A stretch of DNA of 64,000 bases from CALJFL01 sp036961205 (GTDB lineage Bacteria; Pseudomonadota; Gammaproteobacteria; Pseudomonadales; Halieaceae), in the NCBI GenBank assembly GCA_036961205.1, contig JBALVI010000004.1, positions 1 through 64,000 on the forward strand. The letters run 5' to 3'. How positions within the stretch are numbered: position 1 is the first letter of the stretch; every line of letters starts with the position of its first letter. The position numbers and the translations under genes were made by a program. The notes beneath the pieces are model-generated. The model searched no databases. It worked only from the letters and a program-made list of their open reading frames with translations, and was not told the DNA's origin. Shown piece after piece: positions 1 to 8,716 of this stretch.

Positions 1-41
1 GGGTTTTCTCGTTTAATTTGAGTCTGATGTATTCTGGCGGC

Positions 42-110
42 CGTGAGCGCGACAGTGTTTCTCAGTCGCTCCACGTGATTCGCTTGGTGAGAAACACTGT
101 CCCGCCCACG
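42..110. repeat. Long hairpin A, shared centre
   Basis: Left arm 42-64 and right arm 88-110 are inverted repeats of 23 bases with two mismatches; the inner 14 bases (gacagtgtttctca) pair perfectly. The 23-base loop, extended by one base each side (64-88), is the reverse complement of the centre of hairpin B (236-260) with two mismatches in 25. The stems of the two hairpins are unrelated. There is no T-run, so it does not look like a simple terminator. Confidence 0.85.
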
Positions 111-210
111 TCCTCGTCTGTGCCAATCCGTTAGATAACAGCTTTTTTGTAAAGCGCTGCAATAAAGCGTCTCAGTCAAGAATTTGCCTGATCATGGTAC
201 CGCAGTGGTA

Positions 211-285
211 GGGGTCGGAGGAGCATAGCCTTTTCACCAAGCGAATTTCGTGGAGCGACTGAAAAGGCTATGCTCCTCCGACCCC
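211..285. repeat. Long perfect hairpin B, shared centre
   Basis: Left arm 211-235 and right arm 261-285 are perfect 25-base inverted repeats that begin ggggtcggagga and end tcctccgacccc. The centre, 236-260, matches the reverse complement of the centre of hairpin A. Hairpins with ggggtc...gacccc ends recur between genes in many proteobacteria and I recall them near RAYT (REP-associated) transposases. That link is memory, not something shown here; no transposase gene lies in the window. Confidence 0.85.
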
Positions 286-431
286 GGCGACCAAACCGAC
301 TTCCGTAGACACATCGCAATAAACCCTGTGAAAAATGCGCCGGAAGCAGCTGATATGCGAAGATCCTTTTACTATAGACCCGATAAAACAGCTCAAACTC
401 AGGCTGTTCAGAATCAATAAAGTGGCTTCAC

Positions 432-1565
432 TCACCCCCCAGGTGGCGGTGCCACCACGGTCGGAAACTGCTTGAACACCAGGCGGGTACCCGAGTCACC
501 GGTAATTTCCACCTTGCAGGCCTGCATCCCGGCCGGGATGGTCCACTTGGTTTGGTAGGGATAATCCAGGCGACGCTCACCGTTGTCGCAGATCAAAAAT
601 AGAGATTCGATTTTACCGCGCACCTTGTCCAACCCGAACTCCGGCCTGGCCAACCAACTCTCCCAGGAACCGGGGCCGCTGCGGTAAATAGGCGTTAGTT
701 CCGCCTTGGTCTCCAGTGGCTTGCTGCCATCGAGCTGCATTTGGAAATCTTCATGTCGAAAACGGGCATCGGTGGTAATCATGCTCTCTGCATCCAGCGC
801 CATCATTGAATCAAGAATGCGACCTGCATCGGCCACCATCTGGTTTTTGAGATGTATTTCGTGAATGCGCCCCAAAGTGATGAGGTACTGATTGGGTTCG
901 AGATAGGCATGGATGAATTTTTTGGAGTCGGCCAGCGTTTGAAACTCAACTGCGCGCTTCAGGTGCTGTAACTCTGCCGCGTCGTCTTCCCAGTGGGCGG
1001 CCATTTGCGCGGCTAACAATTGAACCTTAACTTCTTCATAAGCGTTACGCCTCGCCATGCCCCTCATGGCCACCGCGTTTTCAAAAGCGCCATCGTAGTC
1101 GCCGGCCAAAATCTGTTGCTTGGCAACATCGTAGTAACGTTGAAAGATCGGTGACAAGCGACGTTCTTCATCCAGAATCAGAGTGAAAAACACCGGGCCC
1201 ACATAGGTCAATACCGGCTTGCCATTGCGCATCGCCGGTTGATAACGCATACGGGATATATGTGCCTTGATAGCGTCATTAACCGAAACAACTTCATTGG
1301 AACTGTGAATTTGAAGTTTCTTTACCAGACCATCGACATCGATCTCGTAGGTGTAGACAAGCCAGACTTCGCCGGACTGGGTGGTGTCGAAATCAGGATA
1401 GCGAGGAATCTCAGGATTTAAATTCTGCGGCGGTTGGTACTGGCCGAAACTCAGCGCACTACTGAGTAATAAAAGTGAAACCAGAACAGTTTTGACGGCC
1501 GCTCCACTAAACCCTGTGGTGCCAGCAAATAACCTACTTAGCGTGATCCGCTCACGGTATAACAT
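432..1565 (-). CDS. Exported TonB-C-like domain protein
   Basis: A 377-residue protein with an N-terminal hydrophobic export signal (about residues 24-42, ending near ALSFGQ). Residues 60-130 resemble the TonB C-terminal fold, with a conserved pattern of YEIDVDG, a small helix and RYQPAMRNGKPV. It lacks the Pro-rich spacer of a true TonB and no ExbBD lies beside it, so it is more likely a periplasmic TonB-C-like protein of unknown role. The helical middle part (140-270) is TPR-like at best. It is divergent from the membrane protein gene at 1684, and the region between the two starts should hold both promoters. Confidence 0.75.
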   Translation of the reverse strand: MLYRERITLSRLFAGTTGFSGAAVKTVLVSLLLLSSALSFGQYQPPQNLNPEIPRYPDFDTTQSGEVWLVYTYEIDVDGLVKKLQIHSSNEVVSVNDAIKAHISRMRYQPAMRNGKPVLTYVGPVFFTLILDEERRLSPIFQRYYDVAKQQILAGDYDGAFENAVAMRGMARRNAYEEVKVQLLAAQMAAHWEDDAAELQHLKRAVEFQTLADSKKFIHAYLEPNQYLITLGRIHEIHLKNQMVADAGRILDSMMALDAESMITTDARFRHEDFQMQLDGSKPLETKAELTPIYRSGPGSWESWLARPEFGLDKVRGKIESLFLICDNGERRLDYPYQTKWTIPAGMQACKVEITGDSGTRLVFKQFPTVVAPPPGG

Positions 1566-1683
1566 GTTCGCTTCCTTAATAGACCCTGCGGCAAGACTAC
1601 ATAATACCAGCGACAGAAGGAAGGCCGAGCAGATTATTTCAATGTACCCTCACAAGCCCGCTGTATCTGCTAAACTCACGCCC

Positions 1684-2442
1684 ATGGAAAAAGAATCAAC
1701 ACGCTTTCGAATGGACTGGCGCATCGCCTTCGGCTTTTGCGTCACTATTGTATGGATTTCAGCCGGGGTCACGTATCTGATCTCGGTGGTCGGGGTGAGC
1801 AATTTCATAAATCTGCCCACTGGTGACATCGGTAGTTTCCTGGAGGGCGCTTTCGCACCGCTGGCTTTCCTCTGGCTGGTAATCGGCCACTTCATGCAGC
1901 AAAAAGAAATAACGGCCAACACCAAGGCCATCGGTATTCAGGAAAAAAGCGCTCGCCGGCTGGAAGTGCATTCCCGCCGCGACAGCTACTTTAAGCTGCT
2001 TAATCTGGTACAGGATCAGTTAGGCTCAATTGCCAGCTTTCACTATATGTCCGTCGCCGGTCCATCCGGCACAGGTGATATCACTTCAGAGGAATTTACC
2101 GAGCAACGCACCAGAGCAGGCAGCGATGACACCACATGGTTCGTTCGCAAAATGCTCAACCTTCTGGTTCAGGCCCGAGGCGTACCAGGCCTGGAGCAAG
2201 AGATTTTATACGGCACCGAAATTCGCACCCGCCACTCCACCAACTTCGCAACCACTTTCGGCAAACTACTGAACGAAGCGAGGGCTGTCGATACAGACAA
2301 TATGATATCTAACGCGCTGTTGTTTGGATCTTCCACAGGCATGCTCTATCGAATAATCCAGCATGTAAATGGTAGTGAGCCCATGGACCCGGTAACTGGC
2401 CTTAGTGGCGCGCCGGTGTTTACTACTCAGGAAGTGAAATAA
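1684..2442 (+). CDS. Membrane protein of unknown function
   Basis: From the ATG at 1684 the protein has 252 residues. Two hydrophobic segments (about 10-32 and 46-66) are followed by a soluble, probably cytoplasmic, helical part with no motif I recognise. The open frame extends upstream to 1492, but that would read through the start of the divergent gene. ATGs at 1642 and 1684 are the realistic starts, and 1684 leaves a normal promoter space. It converges on rpoS, whose stop codon begins at the very next base, with no visible terminator between them. Function unknown. Confidence 0.65.
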   Translation: MEKESTRFRMDWRIAFGFCVTIVWISAGVTYLISVVGVSNFINLPTGDIGSFLEGAFAPLAFLWLVIGHFMQQKEITANTKAIGIQEKSARRLEVHSRRDSYFKLLNLVQDQLGSIASFHYMSVAGPSGTGDITSEEFTEQRTRAGSDDTTWFVRKMLNLLVQARGVPGLEQEILYGTEIRTRHSTNFATTFGKLLNEARAVDTDNMISNALLFGSSTGMLYRIIQHVNGSEPMDPVTGLSGAPVFTTQEVK

Positions 2443-3513
2443 TCAACTGAACAGGGATTCGCCAGTCAGCCCCTCGGTCTCCATGATCACTCGCAGCCGC
2501 TTTAACGCTTCTACCTGAATCTGCCGAACACGCTCTCGGGTTAACCCTATTTCGCGCCCAACCTCTTCCAGAGTGCTGCTTTCGTAGCCACGCAAACCAA
2601 AACGACGAGAGACCACTTCACACTGCTTGTCGCTGAGTTCATCCAGCCATTCAGCAATGCTGTTTTTAATGTCGCTGTCTTGCAGCAACTGCGAGGGGTC
2701 ACAAACTCGCGCATCGGCGATAGTGTCCAATACTGCATTGTCAGAATCAGGACCCACGGGAGTATCAACTGAGGTTACTCGCTCGTTCAGACCCAACAGC
2801 CGCTTTACATCGGCGGCTGGTTTATCCAGCATATCGGCAATTTCTTCGGCAGTCGGTTCGTGATCGAGTTTTTGAGTCAGCTCTCGGGCCGCACGAAGGT
2901 AAACGTTAAGTTCTTTGACCACATGAATAGGCAGACGAATTGTGCGCGTCTGATTCATGATCGCACGCTCTATGGTTTGGCGAATCCACCAGGTGGCGTA
3001 GGTAGAAAAACGAAACCCCCGTTCGGGATCAAATTTCTCGACCGCGCGTATCAGTCCCAGGTTGCCCTCTTCGATGAGGTCAAGTAGCGTCAAACCACGA
3101 TTAATATAGCGACGGGAGATTTTCACCACCAGACGCAGGTTGCTCTCAATCATCCGCTTGCGCCCGGATTCCTCACCTTTAATGGCTAGACGGGAATAGT
3201 ACTTTTCTTCGTCTGCAGTGAGTAGCGGGGAATAACCGATTTCGTTGAGGTATAACTGCGTGGCATCCAGAGATCGTTCTGCTCCGCGAGCCGCTTTGGC
3301 ACGACTAAAACGCGATTCTTCGGCTTCAACAGAGGAAGATTGATCGATATTGGCGACCGAGATTGGAGTGTTTGAATTCGCCGCTTTGGTAGTTTTGGCT
3401 ACCTTTTTCTTAGCCGCTACAGGGGTAGACGTCCTGACAGATGCCCCCTTCCCTGTTGCGTTGCCCGTTCCGGAATTCCGTTTTCCGCTGACTACAGTAC
3501 GGTCCGCATCCAT
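2443..3513 (-). CDS. rpoS: RNA polymerase sigma factor RpoS
   Basis: Sigma-70 family factor of stationary phase and general stress, 356 residues against about 330 in Escherichia coli. Region 1.2 starts near residue 82 (LDATQLYLNEIGYSPLL). Region 2 spans about 120-190 and includes the -10 recognition segment FSTYATWWIRQTIERA. Region 3 follows LPIHVVKEL, and the region 4 helix-turn-helix lies at about 310-340 (TLEEVGREIGLTRERVRQIQ). The N-terminal 75 residues are a Lys/Thr/Ala-rich tail longer than usual. nlpD lies upstream, the normal neighbour, and in relatives the main rpoS promoter lies inside nlpD. The 167-base gap between them may be a regulated leader. Confidence 0.95.
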   Translation of the reverse strand: MDADRTVVSGKRNSGTGNATGKGASVRTSTPVAAKKKVAKTTKAANSNTPISVANIDQSSSVEAEESRFSRAKAARGAERSLDATQLYLNEIGYSPLLTADEEKYYSRLAIKGEESGRKRMIESNLRLVVKISRRYINRGLTLLDLIEEGNLGLIRAVEKFDPERGFRFSTYATWWIRQTIERAIMNQTRTIRLPIHVVKELNVYLRAARELTQKLDHEPTAEEIADMLDKPAADVKRLLGLNERVTSVDTPVGPDSDNAVLDTIADARVCDPSQLLQDSDIKNSIAEWLDELSDKQCEVVSRRFGLRGYESSTLEEVGREIGLTRERVRQIQVEALKRLRVIMETEGLTGESLFS

Positions 3514-3680
3514 GGCATACCTCTTTTTTTATTAAGAATACTGAGAGTATTTCTCGCCGGCCAAATAGATTACCCCAAGCACCAGCGACATTACAAGCTG
3601 CCTATGGGAATTTTATAACAGGGCCAAACAGGCAGAAATGCCCCTTCTGTGTCATTTACGTGGCGGTAACAGCCCTGGCG

Positions 3681-4517
3681 TCACCGTCTGGGGAGCAGTT
3701 TCTTGGGGTCGATGGGCTTACCTTCCTTGCGGATTTCGAAGTGGAGTTTGACGGTATTAGTCCCCGAGCTACCTTTTGTAGCAATTTTTTGCCCGGCACT
3801 TACCGTCTGACCCTCGGCGACCAGCAGTCGATCGTTGTGACCATAGGCGCTGAGATAGACCTCGTTGTGTTTAACAATCAACAACTCACCGAAGCCAACA
3901 ATCCCGGTACCTGCATAGACCACTTTACCGGACGCTACGGCAACTACGGCATCACCGCGGTTGCCACTGATATCAATACCCTTGTGAACGGTTGATGAAT
4001 AACCTCGGGTCACCCGACCTGTGCTAGGCCAACGCCACGACTTAACGGGCACGCCACTCCATCCTGCACTACTTGTTGTCGGCTTTTTAGCTGGCGCTGC
4101 AGGGGACGGAGATGTAGTCGGAGGTTTGCTTGCAGTAGTCTTCGGTGGTGCGGGTTTACTGACGACCGCCTTACCCGCAGAACTACTTGCAGGGGGCGTC
4201 GGTGCCGCAGCGGGCTTGCTTGCCGGAGCCACCGGTTTGGCCGCCAGCACGACGGGTTTCGTTTTGTGCAGGTCAATTTTTTGACCGGGGTAAATCGTGT
4301 ACGGAACCGCGATACCATTTGCGGCTGCGACCACCCGGTAGTCGAGGCCATATCGAAACGCTATCGAGTACAGTGTTTCGCCTTTCTGAACGGTGTAAAA
4401 GCGGGTGGAGTAAGATTGCCCTTTTTTCGCATGTCGATCTTCTATCGGCGCGGGCGGGTTTCCGCCGCAGCCGACAACAAGGCAAAGCAACACGCTATAG
4501 CAGACTATTTTAAGCAC
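3681..4517 (-). CDS. nlpD: NlpD, LysM/LytM lipoprotein
   Basis: Outer-membrane lipoprotein that in relatives activates the amidase AmiC at the division septum. With a GTG start at 4515-4517 it has 278 residues, a signal sequence with lipobox LVVG-C (Cys17), a LysM domain (about 41-84), a long Pro/Ala/Lys/Thr linker, and a C-terminal M23/LytM domain (about 161-274). The LytM site is degenerate: the final motif reads KLHFEIR, without the first His of the active HxH, as expected for a non-catalytic activator. The frame is open to 4604, but that start would overlap the gene upstream and put a long tail before the signal sequence, so the GTG is preferred. Confidence 0.9.
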   Translation of the reverse strand: MLKIVCYSVLLCLVVGCGGNPPAPIEDRHAKKGQSYSTRFYTVQKGETLYSIAFRYGLDYRVVAAANGIAVPYTIYPGQKIDLHKTKPVVLAAKPVAPASKPAAAPTPPASSSAGKAVVSKPAPPKTTASKPPTTSPSPAAPAKKPTTSSAGWSGVPVKSWRWPSTGRVTRGYSSTVHKGIDISGNRGDAVVAVASGKVVYAGTGIVGFGELLIVKHNEVYLSAYGHNDRLLVAEGQTVSAGQKIATKGSSGTNTVKLHFEIRKEGKPIDPKKLLPRR

Positions 4518-4548
4518 AAACTTTCTCGCGCACAGGACCAGGCGCAGC

Positions 4549-5475
4549 TCAGGTGGTAGTTGACGTGCGCCCCCAGCGGGCATCGAGCAACCAGACTGCG
4601 ACAAACCCCAGCACCATCAGTGCAACGCATAGAACAACGGCCGGATCTTGACCGGTAACCGCCATAAATTCGCCTGGCAGAACTGGAAACTGCTGCGCTG
4701 GACGTAACTCGCCATGACGATCAAGCACCGTTTCCACCACTCGCTTCCAGGGCCAGACGATAGTGAGGGAACCAAACAGAAATCCCGTTAACAGAGCCAG
4801 GGTCGGCTCGTGATACCGGTGTAACAACCAATGCAGAAATCGCGAGAAACACAACAGGCCCGACGCCGCCCCGACCGCGAAGACGCCGATAAAAGGCAGG
4901 TTAAAAGAAGTAAGAGCATTGAGCACGGTGGCGTACATACCCAGCAAAATGAGAATAAAGCTGCCGGAGATACCTGGAAGAATCATCGCGCAGATGGCAA
5001 TAAATCCGGCGAGAAATACGCCCATCATGCCAAAATCAAGACTGACCACAGGGGCAAGGCCTACGGCAAGCGCCAGCAGCGCGCCCGAGCCCAGGCTAAT
5101 GACCCGTGGGCCATTCCAGGCCGGTACCTGGCGCATCAGCATCAACGCTGACGCCAAAATAAGGCCAAAGAAAAAAGCCCACAAGGGCACTGGATAGGTT
5201 GCCAATAGCCAGGACACGATCTGTGCCAACGAAATAATACTGGTGGCGATACCGAGTCCCAGGAACAACAGGAAGTTACCGTTGACCTGCTCCCAGGCCT
5301 GTCGAAACTCTCCACCGAAGACCAGTTTTAGTGCGCCAAGATTGAAGGCGCTGAGGCTGTCGATAAGCGTTTCATAAATGCCGGTGACAAAGGCCACTGT
5401 GCCACCTGACACCCCCGGCACTATATCTGCGGCCCCCATCAGCATGCCACGAATAAATACACCTAGAGAAGTCAC
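4549..5475 (-). CDS. DUF368 polyprenyl-phosphate translocase (PopT type)
   Basis: A 308-residue polytopic membrane protein of the DUF368 family. The family signature is at the N-terminus (RGMLMGAADIVPGVSGGTVAF) and a repeat of it lies in the middle (AICAMILPGISGSFILILLGMY), with about eight or nine membrane segments. DUF368 proteins have been shown in other bacteria to return undecaprenyl phosphate to the cytoplasmic side for cell wall synthesis. It starts 3 bases after the pcm stop and nlpD follows closely, so it is co-transcribed with cell-wall gene nlpD. The family has been linked to alkaline and sodium-rich conditions, which would fit a marine host. Confidence 0.88.
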   Translation of the reverse strand: MTSLGVFIRGMLMGAADIVPGVSGGTVAFVTGIYETLIDSLSAFNLGALKLVFGGEFRQAWEQVNGNFLLFLGLGIATSIISLAQIVSWLLATYPVPLWAFFFGLILASALMLMRQVPAWNGPRVISLGSGALLALAVGLAPVVSLDFGMMGVFLAGFIAICAMILPGISGSFILILLGMYATVLNALTSFNLPFIGVFAVGAASGLLCFSRFLHWLLHRYHEPTLALLTGFLFGSLTIVWPWKRVVETVLDRHGELRPAQQFPVLPGEFMAVTGQDPAVVLCVALMVLGFVAVWLLDARWGRTSTTT

Positions 5476-5478
5476 CGC

Positions 5479-6153
5479 TCAGCGCACCGTGCCGGGAAGC
5501 AGTGGCACAAAACGAACCGCTTCTACAATCTCGGTGGTAAAGCCCTCGGGCTCTCGCGTGACCACCTGAAGATGCTGGGTTTCACCACCAACAGGAATCA
5601 CCATCCGCCCACCCGGGCTCAATTGTCGCAACAACTCCTCGGGAATGACCTCCGGGGCAGCGGCACTAAGAATGCCGTCATAGGGGCCCTGGGCGTCCCA
5701 GCCCATGCCACCATCGGTATGGCGCAGTTGTACATTACGCAGTTTTAACCGCCTGATGCGCTTTCGTGCTTTATCGAGCAAAGGCTTGATTCGTTCCACG
5801 CCGTAGACTTCGTCAACCAATTGGGCGAGCACGGCGGTTTGATAGCCGGAGCCGGTACCCACTTCCAGCACCCTTTTCCTGGGACCCTGGGCCAGTAACA
5901 GCTCGGTCATTCTCGCCACGATGTACGGTTGCGACAGGGTTTGCTGAAAACCGATAGGCAGGGCCGTATCTTCGTAGGCGCGATGGGCCATGGCCTCATC
6001 AAGAAACAGGTGTCGGGGCGTGGTTCGAATCACATCGAGCACCGCCATATTGTTGATGCCCTGATCCATCAGCCTCTGTATGAGCCGCTCGCGGGTACGC
6101 TGCGAGGTCATACCAATACCTGTGAGGTCTGCACTATTCACTGCCGCTACCAC
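5479..6153 (-). CDS. pcm: Protein-L-isoaspartate O-methyltransferase
   Basis: Repairs isoaspartyl residues in aged proteins with S-adenosylmethionine. 224 residues; the AdoMet-binding motif VLEVGTGSGYQTAVLA lies at about 95-110, and the family motif LPIGFQQTLSQPYIVARM at about 66-83. The GTG at 6151-6153 has a good ribosome binding site (agagga, 8 bases upstream) and includes the segment LTGIGMTSQRTRERL found in many relatives. A later ATG at 6109-6111 is possible. The start overlaps the end of truD by 20 bases, so surE, which usually lies between them, is absent here. Confidence 0.93.
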   Translation of the reverse strand: MVAAVNSADLTGIGMTSQRTRERLIQRLMDQGINNMAVLDVIRTTPRHLFLDEAMAHRAYEDTALPIGFQQTLSQPYIVARMTELLLAQGPRKRVLEVGTGSGYQTAVLAQLVDEVYGVERIKPLLDKARKRIRRLKLRNVQLRHTDGGMGWDAQGPYDGILSAAAPEVIPEELLRQLSPGGRMVIPVGGETQHLQVVTREPEGFTTEIVEAVRFVPLLPGTVR

Positions 6154-7186
6154 TCCCCTGTTCCTCTTCTGTATAGTTTACAAGCTCAGCCAGTACCGCA
6201 GTCGCGTAACTGCCCGCCCCCAGACTGAACTCCAGTACTAATCGGCCATCATCACAAAACTGCCAGCAAAAGTCATGCGGTATGACCCGTGCTGGCCGAT
6301 AGGCCAGTTCCAGCCCCTGTGCCTCAAGAAACTCACAGGTCTGCTGCTTCGACTCAAGCGCTTTGGCCTGGTCGGTATGTTGCTGCTCGGACGCAATAGG
6401 CTTACCTCGACCCCACAACGGCAAGGCCGGATGAAGATCACCACTGGCCGCGCGCGCGCTAATATCGTCGTCCAACTGCTCGCAGCGAAACAAGCTGCGA
6501 CTACCCGCCAGCACACAGGCATCTCCGGCTTCCGGTTGCCACCAGTCGCCACTCAAAACACGTTGCGCCAGCAGTGCATTGAAACACTCTGAGCGCAGCG
6601 CGGAAAAATACAAACTGCGGCGTTGTCGCGCAATCTTTCTGCCGCCCTCCCCGATCCAGTGATGAGCCTGCTTCAAAGTAGATCCACCTCGACCAAACCG
6701 TTGCTCGCCAAAGTAGTTTGGTACCCCTGATTTCGCTATCTGCTGAAGTCGGGGCTCCAGAACATCACGATCAGCCGTTAACTCGCGCAAGGTCAGGGTA
6801 AACCGATTGCCACGGTGAACGCCTCGCTTCAGTTTCTTGCGGTGCCGCTCTACGGCAAGCACCTCTACCTGTTCATCCTGTAACGCGGTCCAGTCTGGTT
6901 CGGGCTGCCCAGCCATTCTCACGCTGAGCCACTGACGGGTCAGTGCGCGCCGATCTTTCATCCCGGCATAGCCGATATCACGCTGTGCAATACCACTTAG
7001 CCGAGAAACCCGCTGCACCAGTTCCGAAGTATTGAGTAGCCGTTTCTGCAGGTACAGGAAGACGTGCTCGCCCTCACCCTCCGGCTCAAAGTCCAGTTCC
7101 TCTACAACCACGAAATCCTCAGGACTGCTGCGCAGCACACCTGAACCCAGGGTTTCGCCCCAGGCGCGCGGATTACTCTGAATCAT
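6134..7186 (-). CDS. truD: tRNA pseudouridine(13) synthase TruD
   Basis: Makes pseudouridine 13 in tRNA-Glu. 350 residues, the usual length. The catalytic motif GYAGMKDRRALTRQW carries the nucleophile Asp near residue 80, and the TRUD insertion domain follows. The start ATG shares an ATGA with the ispF stop, showing tight coupling; the open frame runs on to 7399 through ispF but is not real there. The stop overlaps the pcm start by 20 bases. Confidence 0.93.
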   Translation of the reverse strand: MIQSNPRAWGETLGSGVLRSSPEDFVVVEELDFEPEGEGEHVFLYLQKRLLNTSELVQRVSRLSGIAQRDIGYAGMKDRRALTRQWLSVRMAGQPEPDWTALQDEQVEVLAVERHRKKLKRGVHRGNRFTLTLRELTADRDVLEPRLQQIAKSGVPNYFGEQRFGRGGSTLKQAHHWIGEGGRKIARQRRSLYFSALRSECFNALLAQRVLSGDWWQPEAGDACVLAGSRSLFRCEQLDDDISARAASGDLHPALPLWGRGKPIASEQQHTDQAKALESKQQTCEFLEAQGLELAYRPARVIPHDFCWQFCDDGRLVLEFSLGAGSYATAVLAELVNYTEEEQGSGSGSE

Positions 7187-7662
7187 ACTGCGGAGGTTTC
7201 CAGCAATACCACAGCGTGCGCTGCGATCCCTTCCCGGCGACCGACAAAACCCAGGTTTTCTGTGGTTGTCGCCTTTACATTTATTTGGGTCGTCGCGGCG
7301 TCTAGGTCGTACGCCAGGTTGGCACACATCGTATCTACATGCGGTGCCAGTTTGGGCGCCTGAGCGATAATGGTGGCGTCGATATTGGCCAAAGACCAAC
7401 CGGCCTCGCGGACCAAAGCGAACACTCTACGCAGCAAAATGCGGCTGTCGATGTTGGCATTATCGGGATCGTTGTCCGGAAAATGTCGGCCAATATCGCC
7501 GGCACTAATCGCGCCCAACAGAGCATCACAGATCGCGTGGATCAGTACGTCTCCGTCTGAATGAGCCAGCAAGCCCTGATGATGGGCGATAGTGACACCC
7601 CCGAGAACGAAGCTGTCGCCCTCGCCAAAGGCGTGTACATCATAACCGTGACCTATGCGCAT
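7183..7662 (-). CDS. ispF: 2-C-methyl-D-erythritol 2,4-cyclodiphosphate synthase
   Basis: Fifth step of the MEP isoprenoid pathway: forms the cyclodiphosphate and releases CMP. 159 residues, typical length, beginning MRIGHGYDVHAF. Zinc ligands Asp8, His10 and His42 are in place (GYDVH and LAHSDGDVLIHA). The C-terminal motif NVKATTTENLGFVGRREGIAA binds the nucleotide. It lies 11 bases after ispD, its pathway partner, and overlaps truD by 4 bases. Confidence 0.96.
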   Translation of the reverse strand: MRIGHGYDVHAFGEGDSFVLGGVTIAHHQGLLAHSDGDVLIHAICDALLGAISAGDIGRHFPDNDPDNANIDSRILLRRVFALVREAGWSLANIDATIIAQAPKLAPHVDTMCANLAYDLDAATTQINVKATTTENLGFVGRREGIAAHAVVLLETSAV

Positions 7663-7673
7663 TTTTGCATACC

Positions 7674-8387
7674 TTACTTTTTGACCTGCGCAGCTGCCGC
7701 TCGCAGATAAAACTGGGCCAGATCCAAATCCTCGGCAACGGTTACCTTAAGGTTACTGCTACTGCCGGCAACGAGTTGCACCGGATGGCCGGCCAGCTCC
7801 ATCGCAGACGCCTCGTCAGTAACATCGTGTCCAGCCTCCGCCGCCGTCACCAACGCATCTCGCAACGGTCCAAGACGAAACATCTGCGGCGTTTGTGCGC
7901 GCCATAGCGTTCTCCGATCAAGGGTCTGGACAACCAAATTATCTCCACTTGCCTGCTTAACTGTATCGACCACCGGCTGGGCCAAAATCCCGCCAGTATC
8001 TGTTGCCTTTACCTTGCTGATCAACGCATCCAGTTCCGCCAGCTGCAGGCAGGGTCTTGCGGCATCATGAACCAAGACCCAATCCGAATCGCTGGCCACC
8101 GCTTGAATCGCAGTGAGCGCAGCCAACACCGATGCACTGCGTTCAGCGCCGCCAATGACACACTCCACCCTAGGGTCATTCACCCCTATCAGCTTAGTGG
8201 CCCGTTCATCGTTGGCATGAATGGCGACCACTATCCGGGTTATTGCCGGGTGCGCCAGAAGCGCATCCAAACTATATTCGAGCAGGGTGCGACCGTCTAT
8301 TTCCAGATACTGTTTGGGAACATCACTGACCAACCGGCGGCCCAGACCGGCGGCGGGAATCACCCCCCAGCAGCGAGTGGTCGTCAC
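7674..8387 (-). CDS. ispD: 2-C-methyl-D-erythritol 4-phosphate cytidylyltransferase
   Basis: Third step of the MEP pathway, joining MEP and CTP. 237 residues. The N-terminal nucleotide-binding loop is IPAAGLGRRL at about 10-19. The segment VLVHDAARPCL in the middle and the C-terminal VTDEASAMELAG are family hallmarks. Its start overlaps the ftsB stop by 4 bases (ATGA), so the two are translationally coupled, as in many gammaproteobacteria. Confidence 0.95.
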   Translation of the reverse strand: MTTTRCWGVIPAAGLGRRLVSDVPKQYLEIDGRTLLEYSLDALLAHPAITRIVVAIHANDERATKLIGVNDPRVECVIGGAERSASVLAALTAIQAVASDSDWVLVHDAARPCLQLAELDALISKVKATDTGGILAQPVVDTVKQASGDNLVVQTLDRRTLWRAQTPQMFRLGPLRDALVTAAEAGHDVTDEASAMELAGHPVQLVAGSSSNLKVTVAEDLDLAQFYLRAAAAQVKK

Positions 8388-8710
8388 TCGGGGGCCTCTT
8401 GCCTGGGCGCGTTCGACCGATTCCTACGGTCTTCCTTGTCGGCGGGAAACTGGTAGAAAACCTCGTCTTCCCGAATAAGCCCTAACTGTTCCCGGGCGCG
8501 CTGCTCTACCCCTTCATTACCCGTTTGCAGATCCAGCACTTCCCGCTCGAGAACCGCATTGCGATCCTTAAGCTGACGATTAAACTCGGTCTGCTCCTGC
8601 ATTTGCTGCGTTAGCCGCTGCACTTCTGCCAGGCTGCCTTCGGCAATCCATAAGCGATACTGCAACATACCCAGTACCAGCAACAGGACCGCCAATAGCC
8701 AACGTAACAT
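8384..8710 (-). CDS. ftsB: Cell division protein FtsB
   Basis: Small bitopic division protein that bridges FtsL and FtsQ at the septum. 108 residues: one N-terminal membrane segment (about 3-20) followed by a coiled coil (about 28-65, with LAEVQRLTQQMQEQTEFNR). The motif EGVEQRAREQLGLIREDEVFYQF is the FtsB/DivIC family end. It begins 6 bases after the eno stop and overlaps ispD by 4 bases. The position between eno and ispD is the classical one. Confidence 0.93.
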   Translation of the reverse strand: MLRWLLAVLLLVLGMLQYRLWIAEGSLAEVQRLTQQMQEQTEFNRQLKDRNAVLEREVLDLQTGNEGVEQRAREQLGLIREDEVFYQFPADKEDRRNRSNAPRQEAPE

Positions 8711-8716
8711 CGATTA

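Larger units (their letters stand above)
1..431. other. Gene-free stretch with two hairpins
   Basis: No convincing coding frame is seen in these 431 bases, which lie downstream of the minus-strand gene that ends at 432. The only structure is a pair of long hairpins (42-110 and 211-285) whose central sequences are near-identical in inverted orientation. No tRNA-like fold or clear promoter was recognised. The window edge may cut a neighbouring feature. Confidence 0.7.

Noticed and set aside
1492..1683. Longer start for the membrane protein at 1684
   Set aside because: It would read antisense through the start of the 432-1565 gene, and the added sequence has no family-like content.
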